A DNA stretch of 64,000 bases from Acidobacteriota bacterium (GCA_963169195.1 CAUJDN010000105.1:1-64000); one strand, 5' to 3'. Positions 1-8,363 are shown, counted from the first letter of the stretch. Made by a program: numbers and translations. The notes: generated by a model from the letters alone, not told the origin.

Positions 1-35
1 GACTCGGACACCAGCCGCACGCGAACATCTCTCAT
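1..35 (-). CDS. Possible 5' end of a gene leaving the window
   Basis: An ATG reading leftward at 35 opens a frame of 11 complete codons (MRDVRVRLVSE) before the window edge. No Shine-Dalgarno sequence is visible upstream and the piece is too short to assign. It is given only because the bases left of the tandem repeat have no other explanation. Confidence 0.2.
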   Translation of the reverse strand, partial: MRDVRVRLVSE

Positions 36-60
36 CGGTCCAGAGTATCAGACGCCACGA

Positions 61-199
61 CGAACCTCCGTGCTTCGAACCCCCGTGCCTCGAACCTCCG
101 TGCTTCGAACCCCCGTGCTTCGAACCTCCGTGCTTCGAACCCCCGTGCTTCGAACCTCCGTGCTTCGCCCCCCCCCGTGCTTCGAACCTCCGTGCTTCC
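61..199. repeat. 15-bp tandem repeat array, about nine units
   Basis: Units of the form cgaacctccgtgctt and cgaacccccgtgctt alternate, so the array can also be read as a 30-bp period. One unit carries a run of nine C (about 168-176), the kind of tract that slips during replication. The array lies just upstream of the small gene starting at 240. All frames through it are open, which creates misleading long reading frames on both strands. Confidence 0.9.
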
Positions 200-239
200 A
201 CGCACCCCCTGCCGACTCCACCTGCCATATGATCGCTCC

Positions 240-536
240 ATGAGTGACGACGCCCCGAAGAGCGCGCTGGAGATCGCGATGGCGCGGCTCCGCCAGAAGG
301 ACGACGAAGCCGGCGTCTCCGAGCAGGCGCTGACCGACGAGCAGAAGGCCCGCATCGCCGAGGCGCGTCAGGCCGCGGCGGCGAAACTGGCGCAGGAGGA
401 CATCATGTTCAAGGCCTCGCTGGCGCAGACGTGGGATCCCGAGGCGCGCGCCAAGCTGGAGGCCGAGCACCGCCGCGACGTCCAGCGGATTCACGACGAG
501 CGGGATGGCAAGATTGAGAAGATCAAAAGGTTCTGA
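240..536 (+). CDS. Small charged alpha-helical protein, unknown function
   Basis: This 98-residue protein begins MSDDAPKSALEIAMARLRQK. It is almost entirely made of Ala, Glu, Lys, Arg and Asp with no signal peptide or membrane segment, and a long amphipathic helix or coiled coil is the likely fold. The ATG at 240 was chosen because reading further upstream runs into the 15-bp repeat array, which is not credible coding sequence. No family was recognised. It ends at the start of a GGTTCT repeat tract and converges on the proline dehydrogenase gene. Its codon use matches the neighbours, so it is probably a real gene. Confidence 0.6.
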   Translation: MSDDAPKSALEIAMARLRQKDDEAGVSEQALTDEQKARIAEARQAAAAKLAQEDIMFKASLAQTWDPEARAKLEAEHRRDVQRIHDERDGKIEKIKRF

Positions 537-600
537 GGTTCTGAGGTTCTGAGGTTCTCAGGTTCTCGGGTTCTCGGGTTCTCGGGTTCTCGGGGTTCAA
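534..600. repeat. GGTTCT(GA/CG) decamer-type tandem repeat between convergent genes
   Basis: About seven copies of a short unit, first ggttctga then ggttctcggg, begin at the stop codon of the gene to the left and fill the gap to the convergent proline dehydrogenase. Related tracts occur at 4797-4823 and, in reverse orientation, at 47033-47056, so this is a dispersed family. Confidence 0.85.
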
Positions 601-619
601 GACCCAAGACCCCAAGACC

Positions 620-1555
620 TCACGACCTCACGACGAGGTTCTTCGCCACGAACCACACATTCGCCGGGCGCTCGGCCAGGCGGCGCATGTACCACGGGAA
701 CCAGTACGGGCCGTACGCGATCAGCACGCGCACCAGGGCGCCGTCGCGGGCCAGGCGGAGCTGCTCCTCCCGCTGGATACCGTAGAGCATGTGGAACTCG
801 TAGTGCGGGCCCGGCACGTCGGTGGCCATCGCATGCTCGCGGATCCGCGCGATCAGGCGGATGTCGTGCGTGCCGAAGACCGCGCGGCCGCCCGTCGCGC
901 GGGCCGGCGCTCCCAGCATCCGCTGCGCCAGCCTGAAATACTGCTCGTCCACGTCGGCTTTGAGCGGGACCGCCACCGTCGGCGGTTCCTTGTAGGCCCC
1001 CTTCACCAGGCGGACGCCGATGCCTCGCTCGATCATGTCATCCAGGTCCTCCGGCGTCCGGAGGAGATACGCCTGCAGGCACACGCCGACCCTCGGCCCT
1101 TCCTCGCGGAGCCGCCGCACGATCTCGAGCGTCTGGTCCACGTAAGGGGACTGCTCCATGTCCACCCAGAGGAAGCTGCCAGCCTCCCGGGCGGCCCGCG
1201 CGAGGTGCCGCGCGTGGCCCAGGGCGAACTCCCGGTCGATGTCGAGGCCCAACTGTGTGAGCTTGATGGACGGCTCGCAGTCCAGGCCGGCCCCCCGGAC
1301 CCTCGTCACCGCCTCGACGTAGTGCGCCGCCACGGTGTTGGCTTCCGCGGCGTCCTTGACGTTCTCGCCGAGCCGCGTGAACACGCCGCCAATGCCCTGC
1401 ACGGCGGTCGCGCGGGCGGCGCCCAGCATGTCGTCGAACGTCTCGCCCGGCATGAAGCGCGAGACGGCCCGGCGCACGAAGGGCGCCCTGGTGCCGTGCT
1501 CGCGCAGCCAGGTGCTGTCGGAGGCCTTCAGGAGCAGCGTGCGGGCCAGGCTCAC
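620..1555 (-). CDS. Monofunctional proline dehydrogenase
   Basis: The 311-residue product matches bacterial monofunctional FAD-dependent proline dehydrogenases (PRODH, PF01619), which oxidise proline to pyrroline-5-carboxylate and pass electrons to the quinone pool. Visible family marks are the barrel segments SIKLTQLGLDID, WVDMEQSPY and RLVKGAYKEP, and the C-terminal substrate-site helix YMRRLAERPANVWFV. The length is normal for the short form without the dehydrogenase half of PutA. The GTG at 1555 was chosen because it overlaps the stop codon of the upstream MFS gene by 4 nt (GTGA), which implies translational coupling. No P5C dehydrogenase gene is present in the window. Confidence 0.9.
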   Translation of the reverse strand: MSLARTLLLKASDSTWLREHGTRAPFVRRAVSRFMPGETFDDMLGAARATAVQGIGGVFTRLGENVKDAAEANTVAAHYVEAVTRVRGAGLDCEPSIKLTQLGLDIDREFALGHARHLARAAREAGSFLWVDMEQSPYVDQTLEIVRRLREEGPRVGVCLQAYLLRTPEDLDDMIERGIGVRLVKGAYKEPPTVAVPLKADVDEQYFRLAQRMLGAPARATGGRAVFGTHDIRLIARIREHAMATDVPGPHYEFHMLYGIQREEQLRLARDGALVRVLIAYGPYWFPWYMRRLAERPANVWFVAKNLVVRS

Positions 1556-2796
1556 GACTCCACATTGTGCGCGATCGGCCTCAGCGTGTGAAGGGGGCCC
1601 AGCCGTGCCAGCGCCGGCCAGGCCCACATCACCAGGCCGACGACGCCCACGGTGGCCAGGCCACCACCCACCACCGATGTGACCGGCCCGAACAGGGCCG
1701 CCGTCGCGCCGCTTTCGAACGCGCCGATCTCGTTCGACATGCTGACGAACACGTGCTTCACCGCCGAGACGCGCCCTCGCAGCGCGTCGGGCGTAATCAT
1801 CTGCTCCAGCGTCAGACGGATGACGACGCTGATGTTGTCGCAAAGACCGGCGATGAAGAGGCAGAGGAGCGAGAACGCCAGGCTCGCCGAGGCGCCGAAG
1901 CCCACCATCGCCAGGCCGAACCCGGCCACGGCCAGCAGCAGCGTCCGTCCCGGGCGTTCCCAGGGCGCCAGCTGGGTGGTCACGAGCGCCATCGTCAGGG
2001 CCCCGGCCGCCGGCGCCGCGCGCAGCAGGCCCAGGCCCTCCGGCCCCACCTGCAGGATGTCCTTCGCGAAGATGGGCAGCAGGGCGACGGCGCCGCCGAA
2101 CAGCACCGCGAAGAGATCCAGCGTGATGGCCGCAAGGAAGACCGGGCTCCGCGAGACGAACGACAGGCCGGCCAGGACCCCGCCACGGGGCGCGCCCGTC
2201 CGGGCGGCGGGCGCCCCTGGCACCCGCATCAGCAACACGACGAAGGTCGTCTCGAGGACCGCCGCGACCAGGAACGCCGCGGTGCTGCCGCCGGTCATCG
2301 CCATGATGCCGCCGCCCGCGGCGGGGCCGATGATGGCGGCCAGCTGCGCGGTGGAAGCGACCCACGCATTCGCGTTCGCGAAAATGGCCGGCGGCAGCAA
2401 CTGCGGCAGGATGGTATTGACGGCGGGCGCGGCAAACGTCCGACCGGCCCCGACCAGGGTGACCAGCGCGTAAACCAGCGCGACCGGCGCCTCGACCCAG
2501 GCCACCACGGCCAGGCCCGCGGCCGCAATCGCCAGGACGCCGTGCGCCGCCATCCCGACGGCCCGCCGCGGGTGCCGATCCGCGGCGGTGCCCGCCGCCA
2601 CCATGAACACGAAGACCGGGACCACCTCGAACAGGCCGACGAGCCCGAGCGCGAGCGCCCGTCCGGTGCGCTCGTACAGGTGCCAGCCGACGGCGACCGA
2701 GATGATCTGGTAGCCGGCCACCGCCGCGAACCGGCCGGCCGCGAACGCGCGAACGAAGGGATAATCGAAGGCCTGACGTGGTTCCGGGTTGGTCAC
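1552..2796 (-). CDS. MFS transporter, EntS-like (MFS_3)
   Basis: The 414-residue protein has about twelve hydrophobic segments and the MFS loop signature between helices 2 and 3 (GTAADRHPRRAVG). It resembles the MFS_3/EntS group of exporters in the way it opens (FDYPFVRAFAAGRFAAVAGY). The substrate is unknown: EntS exports enterobactin, but no siderophore genes are nearby. It is the first gene of a two-gene leftward unit with proline dehydrogenase, overlapping it by 4 nt, so a link to amino-acid traffic is possible but unproven. Confidence 0.85.
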   Translation of the reverse strand: MTNPEPRQAFDYPFVRAFAAGRFAAVAGYQIISVAVGWHLYERTGRALALGLVGLFEVVPVFVFMVAAGTAADRHPRRAVGMAAHGVLAIAAAGLAVVAWVEAPVALVYALVTLVGAGRTFAAPAVNTILPQLLPPAIFANANAWVASTAQLAAIIGPAAGGGIMAMTGGSTAAFLVAAVLETTFVVLLMRVPGAPAARTGAPRGGVLAGLSFVSRSPVFLAAITLDLFAVLFGGAVALLPIFAKDILQVGPEGLGLLRAAPAAGALTMALVTTQLAPWERPGRTLLLAVAGFGLAMVGFGASASLAFSLLCLFIAGLCDNISVVIRLTLEQMITPDALRGRVSAVKHVFVSMSNEIGAFESGATAALFGPVTSVVGGGLATVGVVGLVMWAWPALARLGPLHTLRPIAHNVES

Positions 2797-2838
2797 GCGG
2801 GAACGGTTCTTGATTGCCAGCGTACACGAGAGGTGGGC

Positions 2839-3327
2839 ATGGTCCTTCTGAGCGGACGTTCCGTGGCACGCATCGCGATTCTTGCGGGGATTCTCGTGGG
2901 CGGGGTGTCCTCCCCGTCGGCGGCGCAGTCCTCCATCGGGTTCACCGGCGGGGCGTCCATCGACCCCGAGCAGGTGTACGCGGGCGTCTTCTGGCAGTCA
3001 CCGGATATCGGGGGTCGGTTCCGGATCAGGCCCGGTCTGGACGGTGGCTTCGGCGACGGGCTGCGCCTGGCCACCCTCAATGTCGACTTCGTCTACCTGA
3101 TTCCCCTGGGCCAGGGTACCTGGACGCTCGTCACGGGCGGCGGACCCGCGGTGGTCCTCACCAGGCTCGCCGACGACCGCTTCGACCTGGGCACGGAGAT
3201 GAGCGCCGGCGCCAGCTACCTGTTCGGCTTCGCGCACGACAACGGGTTCTTCACGGACATCCGGCTGGGTGGTGGCAATGTACCCGGCCTGAAGTTCGGG
3301 GTCGGTTGGGCCATCCGGCTCCAATAG
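2839..3327 (+). CDS. Small exported protein, outer-membrane barrel-like
   Basis: The 162-residue product starts with a clear Sec signal peptide (basic start, then IAILAGILVGGVSSPSAAQ, cleavage after SAA or AAQ). The mature part is rich in Gly and alternates hydrophobic and polar residues in short strands, ending in a terminal aromatic/hydrophobic strand (GVGWAIRLQ), as in small eight-stranded outer-membrane barrels. No named family was recognised. The ATG at 2839 was chosen because the signal peptide follows it directly. It is divergent from the MFS gene. Confidence 0.7.
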   Translation: MVLLSGRSVARIAILAGILVGGVSSPSAAQSSIGFTGGASIDPEQVYAGVFWQSPDIGGRFRIRPGLDGGFGDGLRLATLNVDFVYLIPLGQGTWTLVTGGGPAVVLTRLADDRFDLGTEMSAGASYLFGFAHDNGFFTDIRLGGGNVPGLKFGVGWAIRLQ

Positions 3328-3430
3328 CCGGCCGGCTGTCCATTGATGATCGCCGATATGGCCGATGGCCTTCCATTGGCCCAATGGCGCAGTCCGGCAC
3401 CGGCGCAATCGCCAGCGGGCGCCAAACAGG

Positions 3431-3465
3431 ACGGGCGCGACCCCCGCGAAGGGAGTCGCGCCCGT
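3431..3465. terminator. Bidirectional hairpin between convergent genes
   Basis: A perfect 11-bp inverted repeat (acgggcgcgac / gtcgcgcccgt) around a 13-nt loop lies between the end of the exported protein at 3327 and the end of the convergent NHL gene at 3489. There is no strong T tract. The gap 3328-3430 before it holds CATTGG-rich sequence resembling the repeat family at 6198. Confidence 0.65.
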
Positions 3466-3488
3466 TCGGTTTCACAGGTCAGGCAGCC

Positions 3489-4739
3489 CTAGTCAGCCGT
3501 CTTCGGCGGCCACGGCGTGGCGGGACCGGTCGGCTTCGTCGCCGGGCCCATGCCCTTCATGACGAACTTCTGCAGGCGCTTGCCGGTGTAGGTCTCCGTC
3601 GTGTAGATGTTGCCCTTCGAGTCGGTGGCGATGCTGTGCACGCCGAGGAACATCCCCGGCTGGCGGCCGCCGTAGCCGAAGTGCGTCAGTTCCTCCATCG
3701 ACTTGCGATCGAAGATGCGCACGTGCTCGTTGACGCCGTCGGCCATGTAGAGGTACTGCTGCTGCGGGTCCTTCGAGAAGGCGATGTCCCACACGGAGCC
3801 GTCCGCCAGCGTGTTCTTCTCGACGAACACCTCGCGCACGAACTTGCCTTCCTTCGTGAAGATCTGGACGCGGTCGTTCGGGCGATCGCAGACGTAGACC
3901 AGGCCGTCGTTCGACATCTCGGCGCAGTGCACCGGGTTGCGGAACTGCTGTGCCGGCGGGTCGCTCGGGTTGTAGCGGCCGAGCACCTCGTCGGTCGGCG
4001 GCTTGCCGTAGGCCCCCCAGTAGCGCTTGATCTTGCCGGAGTCGAGGTCGATGACCGCGACGCGGTGGTTCAGGTAGCCGTCCGCGATGTAGCCTTCGTT
4101 GGCCTTCGGGTCGATGAAGATCTTCGCCACGCGGCCGAAGTTGTTCATGTCGCTGCTGTTGGCCACGAAGCTCGGCTTGGCGGCCGGCGAGTTCGGGTCG
4201 CGCCGGGCGCCGGGGGTGCCGTACTGGGCCACGAACTTGCCGTCACGCGTGAACTTCAGGATGTGCGCGTCGGGACCGCCGTTGCCGCCAATCCACACGA
4301 AGCCCTTGTGGTCCACCACAATGCCGTGGTTCGACTCGGGCCAGGCGTACGGCGCGCCGGGCTGCGCACCACCCCAGCTGCCCACCAGGTTGCCCTCGGC
4401 GTCGAACTCGAGGACCGGCGGTGCCGCCACGCAGCACTCGCCGACGCGAGGCGCGTTGGGCGCCGGGAAGGCCAGTTCCGTACGATCCAGGTTCCCGGGG
4501 TCATTCCCGCGGTGGATGATCCAGACGTGATCCCGATCGTCCACGCCGATGCCGATGGTCATGCCGAGCACCCAGTTGTTGGGCATCGGCTTGGGCCAGA
4601 ACGGATCGACTTCGAACCGCGGGGCCTGCCGGGCCTGAGCCGATGTGCGGTCGAGCATCGCCTGCCCGACGCCCAGCCCCACCAGCAGGACCGCCAGCGA
4701 CCATCCAACGAATTTCCGTGATTGAAACACACGCGCCAT
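3489..4739 (-). CDS. Exported NHL-repeat beta-propeller protein
   Basis: The 416-residue protein has an N-terminal hydrophobic segment (residues about 11-28) followed by a secreted domain built of NHL-type blades. Blade signatures include DDRDHVWIIHRG, DHKGFVWIGGNGG, DGLVYVCDRPNDRVQIF and DSKGNIYTTETYTGKRLQKF. Such proteins fold as six-bladed propellers and are related to the peptidyl-hydroxyglycine lyase fold; enzymatic activity cannot be claimed. The N-terminus is either an uncleaved anchor or a signal peptide. A paralogue lies at 6274-7470, with the HupE-like gene between them. Confidence 0.85.
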   Translation of the reverse strand: MARVFQSRKFVGWSLAVLLVGLGVGQAMLDRTSAQARQAPRFEVDPFWPKPMPNNWVLGMTIGIGVDDRDHVWIIHRGNDPGNLDRTELAFPAPNAPRVGECCVAAPPVLEFDAEGNLVGSWGGAQPGAPYAWPESNHGIVVDHKGFVWIGGNGGPDAHILKFTRDGKFVAQYGTPGARRDPNSPAAKPSFVANSSDMNNFGRVAKIFIDPKANEGYIADGYLNHRVAVIDLDSGKIKRYWGAYGKPPTDEVLGRYNPSDPPAQQFRNPVHCAEMSNDGLVYVCDRPNDRVQIFTKEGKFVREVFVEKNTLADGSVWDIAFSKDPQQQYLYMADGVNEHVRIFDRKSMEELTHFGYGGRQPGMFLGVHSIATDSKGNIYTTETYTGKRLQKFVMKGMGPATKPTGPATPWPPKTAD

Positions 4740-4796
4740 CTGCGCCTCCCCTCAGAAGCTGGCCGAGTATACACGGGAAGGGCCGTCAAGGTGAAC

Positions 4797-4823
4797 GGTT
4801 CTCGGGTTCTCGGGTTCTGAGGT
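4797..4823. repeat. GGTTCT-type repeat, second copy
   Basis: The tract ggttctcgggttctcgggttc plus ctgagg repeats the unit seen at 534-600. Here it sits in the divergent space between the NHL gene and the HupE-like gene, just ahead of the latter's ATG at 4842. Confidence 0.8.
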
Positions 4824-4841
4824 AACCTGCCACGGGTTCCC

Positions 4842-6185
4842 ATGCGTGTCCGACGTTTCCTTGCCACCCTGGCCGCGCTCGCCCTCCTGGGCCTGCAGGC
4901 CGGGCCCTCCGCCCACGAGGTGCCCAACGAAGTCACGGTGCTGGCCTTCCTGAAGCCCGACGGCCAGGTCCTGCGGTTCCTCGTGCGGGCGCCGATGGAG
5001 TCGCTGCGCGACATCAGCGTCCCGGTCAAGGACGAAGGCTACCTGGACATCGCCCGCGCCGACCCGGCCCTGCGCGATGCGGCGACGCTGTGGATCTCCG
5101 ACTTCGTGGAGCTCTACGAGAACGGCCGGCGCCTGCCGAAGCCCACCGTGGCCGCCGTGCGCGTGGAACTGCCGTCCAGCCGGTCGTTTTCGAGCTACGA
5201 GACCGCGTTGGCCACCGTGCTCAGTCCACCGCTGCCGGCCGAAACCAACATCTTCTGGGAGCAGGGCGTGCTCGACGTCCTGTTCGAGTACCCCATCGGA
5301 TCGGACCGCTCCCGTTTTGCCATTCACCCGGGCTTCACCCGGCTCGGCCTCCAGGTGAACGTCGGGCTCCGCCTGCTCACCCCCGACAAGCCCGAGCGGG
5401 TGTTCGACGTGCACGCCGACGTGGGGGTGGTCGAGCTCGACCCGCGCTGGCACCAGGCCGCGTGGCTCTTCGTCAAGGAAGGGTTCTGGCACATCCTGGA
5501 CGGCACCGACCACCTGCTGTTCCTCCTCTGCCTGGTCGTCCCCTTCCGCCGCTTCCGGCCGCTTCTGGTCGTCGTCACGGCCTTCACGCTGGCGCACTCG
5601 GTGACGCTCATCGCGTCGGCCTACGACGTCGCGCCCGACGCGCTGTGGTTCCCGCCGCTGGTCGAGACGCTGATTGCGGCCTCCATCCTCTACATGGCCC
5701 TCGAGAACATCGTCGGCGCGCACATCGAGCGGCGGTGGGTCATGACCTTTGCCTTCGGGCTGGTGCACGGCTTCGGGTTCTCGTTCCTGCTGCGCGAGCG
5801 GCTGCAGTTCGCCGGCTCGCACCTGCTCTCGTCCCTGCTGGCCTTCAACGTCGGCGTGGAACTCGGGCAGCTCGTCGTCCTGCTGGTGCTCATCCCGGCG
5901 CTCGGCTTCGTCTTCACGCGGGTGGTCCAGGAACGCACGGGCGTCGTCATGCTGTCCGCCATCGTCGCGCACACGGCGTGGCACTGGATGGCGGAGCGCT
6001 GGTCGGCGCTCAGCCAGTTCCCCTTCCCGGCGCTGGACGCGGCGGCGCTGGCCAGCCTGATGCGCTGGATGATGGCCGCCATCGTGGTGGGGCTCATCCT
6101 GTGGTGGATGTCAGGGGTGGTGCGGCGCTGGGAGGGCCTGGCCGCGGACGCCGGGCGGAGGGACCTGGACCGGCCGACGGCATGA
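4842..6185 (+). CDS. HupE/UreJ-family membrane protein, putative metal permease
   Basis: The 447-residue protein has a signal peptide (LAALALLGLQAGPSAHE), a periplasmic region of about 200 residues, and a C-terminal membrane domain with the HupE/UreJ_2 motifs: HILDGTDHLLFLL, FTLAHSVTLIAS, LVETLIAASI and FGLVHGFGFSFLL. The conserved His and Asp residues in these helices are thought to bind nickel or cobalt in family members. No hydrogenase or urease genes are near, so the metal is uncertain. The ATG at 4842 leads straight into the signal peptide. The gene ends next to an inverted repeat that separates it from the convergent NHL gene. Confidence 0.85.
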   Translation: MRVRRFLATLAALALLGLQAGPSAHEVPNEVTVLAFLKPDGQVLRFLVRAPMESLRDISVPVKDEGYLDIARADPALRDAATLWISDFVELYENGRRLPKPTVAAVRVELPSSRSFSSYETALATVLSPPLPAETNIFWEQGVLDVLFEYPIGSDRSRFAIHPGFTRLGLQVNVGLRLLTPDKPERVFDVHADVGVVELDPRWHQAAWLFVKEGFWHILDGTDHLLFLLCLVVPFRRFRPLLVVVTAFTLAHSVTLIASAYDVAPDALWFPPLVETLIAASILYMALENIVGAHIERRWVMTFAFGLVHGFGFSFLLRERLQFAGSHLLSSLLAFNVGVELGQLVVLLVLIPALGFVFTRVVQERTGVVMLSAIVAHTAWHWMAERWSALSQFPFPALDAAALASLMRWMMAAIVVGLILWWMSGVVRRWEGLAADAGRRDLDRPTA

Positions 6186-6195
6186 GGCGAGCCGC

Positions 6196-6267
6196 GTCCA
6201 TTGGCGATTGCCAATCGACGACTGAGTGATTCATCGCTCAATCGTCAATCGGCAATCATCAATGGAC
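6196..6267. repeat. Long imperfect palindrome between convergent genes, likely terminator
   Basis: Left arm 6198-6230 (ccattggcgattgcc...) and right arm 6231-6265 (...ggcaatcatcaatgg) pair over about 33 nt with few mismatches and almost no loop. The 17-nt string gtccattggcgattgcc at 6196-6212 recurs exactly at 7540-7556. It fills the gap between two convergent stop codons, so it may serve as a bidirectional terminator. Confidence 0.8.
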
Positions 6268-6273
6268 GGGACC

Positions 6274-7470
6274 CTATTTCCTGACGTACTTCTTCACACC
6301 CCTCGGCCCGACTTCGGCGCCGTAGATGTTGCCGTCCGCGTCCACGGCCACGCCTTCCGCGGCCAGCGTGCCCCGCGCACCGGGCGAGCCGTCGGCCTTG
6401 GTCATGACGGGCTTGCCATCCACCATCGCGAACTTCTCGCCCACGCTGGTCGGATCGGGGATGAAATAGAGCACCTTGCCGTCCTTCGCCGATCCGACGC
6501 GCATGCCCCGCATCCACGCGCCGTGCGGCGGGTTCACCGAGCCCGACTCGGAGTCGGCGCCGTAGACCATGTCGTTCCTGTCGATGAAGATGCCGCTCAG
6601 GCGGCTGAACTGGTACCAGGTCTCCAGCGTCTTGAAGGTCTCCGCGTCCAGGATCTGGATGCGGTTGTTCGAGCGGTCCGCGACGAAGAGACGGCCACGC
6701 GAGTCGAACGCCAGGCCGTGCGGCTGCATGAACTCGCCGTCGGGCCCCGATCCCATCCTGCCGAACTCGCGCAGGAACCTGCCGTTCCTGTCGAACCGTA
6801 TCAGGCGGGCCGTGGACGGCGGCGCGTTGCCGTGGCCCTCCGCGACGAGAATGTCGCCATTCGGATAGGTGATCACGTCGTTCGGCTGGTAGAACGAGCC
6901 GGGGTCGGCGGGCTGCCCCGGCTGGTTGCCACCGGGCTTGCCGAGCGACATCAGGTGCTTGCCGTCCGGGCTGAACTTGTGGACCTGGTGCCCCACGATC
7001 TTCGCGGGCGCGGGCGGCAGCGGTGCGTCGGCTGGCTGGCCTGGCCGGCGGCGCGGCAGGTTGTCCTGGCCGTCGGTCACCCAGATGTTGCCGTCGCGGT
7101 CCACGTGGATGCCGTGCGGGAACACCATCATCCCCTGGCCGACGCTCAGGATCAGCTTCCCGGCGCTGTCGAACTTGAGAACCGGGTCGAGCGGCGACAT
7201 CGCGCCCTTCTCGGCATCCCAGCACGAGTTGGCCGAACACCGCTCGGCCACCCAGACGGTCCGGCCGTCCTTGTCGATGTCCACGGCACTCGTCGAGCCC
7301 CACGCGCGCCCCGCGGGCAGCTTGAAGTGGTTCTCGATGGTCTGGAACGGGTTCGGCGCCTCGTTCACCGGCGGCATGGTCGCGCCACCCTGGGCCAGCA
7401 CCTGGTATCCCGCCCCCGCGGCCACCATGGCGGCGCCCACCACTAGTCCTGCTCTGACGTACTGCAGCAT
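6274..7470 (-). CDS. Exported NHL-repeat beta-propeller protein (paralogue)
   Basis: The 398-residue protein opens with a signal peptide (LVVGAAMVAAGAGYQVLAQ) and carries NHL blades such as DIDKDGRTVWVAERCS, HVDRDGNIWVTDGQDN, FDSRGRLFVADRSNNRIQIL and DADGNIYGAEVGPRGVKKYV. It shares overall plan with the protein at 3489-4739 but has a Pro-rich insert around residues 140-160. The ATG at 7470 follows a good ribosome site (GGGGAGG, 6 nt upstream). Cys pairs in CSANSCW suggest a disulfide, fitting periplasmic location. Function beyond a ligand-binding or lyase-like propeller is not known. Confidence 0.85.
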   Translation of the reverse strand: MLQYVRAGLVVGAAMVAAGAGYQVLAQGGATMPPVNEAPNPFQTIENHFKLPAGRAWGSTSAVDIDKDGRTVWVAERCSANSCWDAEKGAMSPLDPVLKFDSAGKLILSVGQGMMVFPHGIHVDRDGNIWVTDGQDNLPRRRPGQPADAPLPPAPAKIVGHQVHKFSPDGKHLMSLGKPGGNQPGQPADPGSFYQPNDVITYPNGDILVAEGHGNAPPSTARLIRFDRNGRFLREFGRMGSGPDGEFMQPHGLAFDSRGRLFVADRSNNRIQILDAETFKTLETWYQFSRLSGIFIDRNDMVYGADSESGSVNPPHGAWMRGMRVGSAKDGKVLYFIPDPTSVGEKFAMVDGKPVMTKADGSPGARGTLAAEGVAVDADGNIYGAEVGPRGVKKYVRK

Positions 7471-7556
7471 CGGAATTCCTCCCCTCGAAGGCGGCCAGCA
7501 TATCGTACCGCGCCCGGAGCGCGCGGCGCGGCACGCGCCGTCCATTGGCGATTGCC

Positions 7557-8060
7557 CGGGTCGGAAGTGGTGACGATGACCAGCTGCGTGGAGGGGATGA
7601 CGAAGATGAACTGGGGCCTGCGGCCATCGTGCCAGCGAGAAGCCGAGGGGCCTCGCCAGCGTCTGCTGCGCGAACCGCCACGTGCTCTGCTTCGTCACGC
7701 GGGTGATCGGCGCCGAGAGCAGGTGCGAGTTCCCCGTGCTGTACTCCATCTGCGTGCCGGGATCGGCGATGAACGGTCGCCTCAGCGCATCGCGGACCCA
7801 GTTGGCGCTCCGCACCCAGGCGCCGTAGTTACGGCTGCTGGTGGACTCGAGCCCGCTCTGCATGGTGAGGAGGTGTTCGACAGTGATGGAGCGCGTCCGC
7901 GGGTCGGCGGCTGCCCCGAGCTCGGGCCGGAAGTGGGGCGCGATGGGCTCGGCTCCGCGACCTCGGCGAGTCCGGCAGGCACGGCGGCCGGGCCGGCCAG
8001 GCCGAGGACCACCACCAGCGCCAGGCGCACACGGGCGATGCGATGAGGAATCAGGGGCAC
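7557..8060 (-). pseudogene. Decayed beta-lactamase-family serine hydrolase
   Basis: Three out-of-frame pieces of one exported serine hydrolase can be read leftward. A signal peptide (LALVVVLGLAGPAAVPAG) lies near 7975-8055. After a frame change, the segment TVEHLLTMQSGLES...NYGAWV leads to MEYSTGN, the YxN-type motif region, at about 7700-7920. A third frame, near 7560-7630, carries the C-terminal strand QFIFVIPSTQLVIVTTSDP. The SxxK region is missing. At least two frameshifts and deletions separate the pieces. The 3' end runs into a copy of the CATTGGCGATTGCC repeat at 7540-7556. Confidence 0.75.
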
Positions 8061-8094
8061 GTGCAGGCCTCTATAATCGCGTGAGAGGCCTGCC

Positions 8095-8340
8095 ATGCCA
8101 ATCTTCGAGTACACGTGCAAGCGCTGCCGCACGGCGTTCGAGGCGCTCGTCCGCGCGGGTACGACGCCGGTGTGCCCCGCCTGTCAGAGCGCGGACCTCG
8201 AGAAGCTCATGTCCCTTCCGGCGGTCCACTCGACAGGCACTCACGAGCTGGCCCTGAAGGCGGCCGCCAGGCGCGACCAGGTCCGAGGCAGCGAGGCGGC
8301 CCGCGCCCAGCGTGAGTACGAGCTGCACCACAACGACTGA
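8095..8340 (+). CDS. FmdB-family zinc-ribbon protein
   Basis: This 81-residue protein begins MPIFEYTCKRC and has the paired CxxC knuckles of FmdB zinc ribbons (C8/C11 and CPAC about 20 residues later) followed by EKLMS, the usual end of the domain. The rest is a charged helical tail. FmdB proteins are putative regulators of unknown mechanism, often with Asp/Lys-rich tails. The gene is alone, between the decayed hydrolase and the convergent DUF2892 gene. Confidence 0.85.
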   Translation: MPIFEYTCKRCRTAFEALVRAGTTPVCPACQSADLEKLMSLPAVHSTGTHELALKAAARRDQVRGSEAARAQREYELHHND

Positions 8341-8363
8341 GCGCGCCCATTGCCGCTTGCCGC

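Noticed and set aside
61..199. CRISPR-like array
   Set aside because: Units are contiguous 15-mers without unique spacers and no cas genes are present.
1556..2869. Upstream extension of the proline dehydrogenase frame
   Set aside because: The added part is Arg/Gly-rich and lies on the MFS gene in another frame; the GTG at 1555 with stop-start overlap is a better start.
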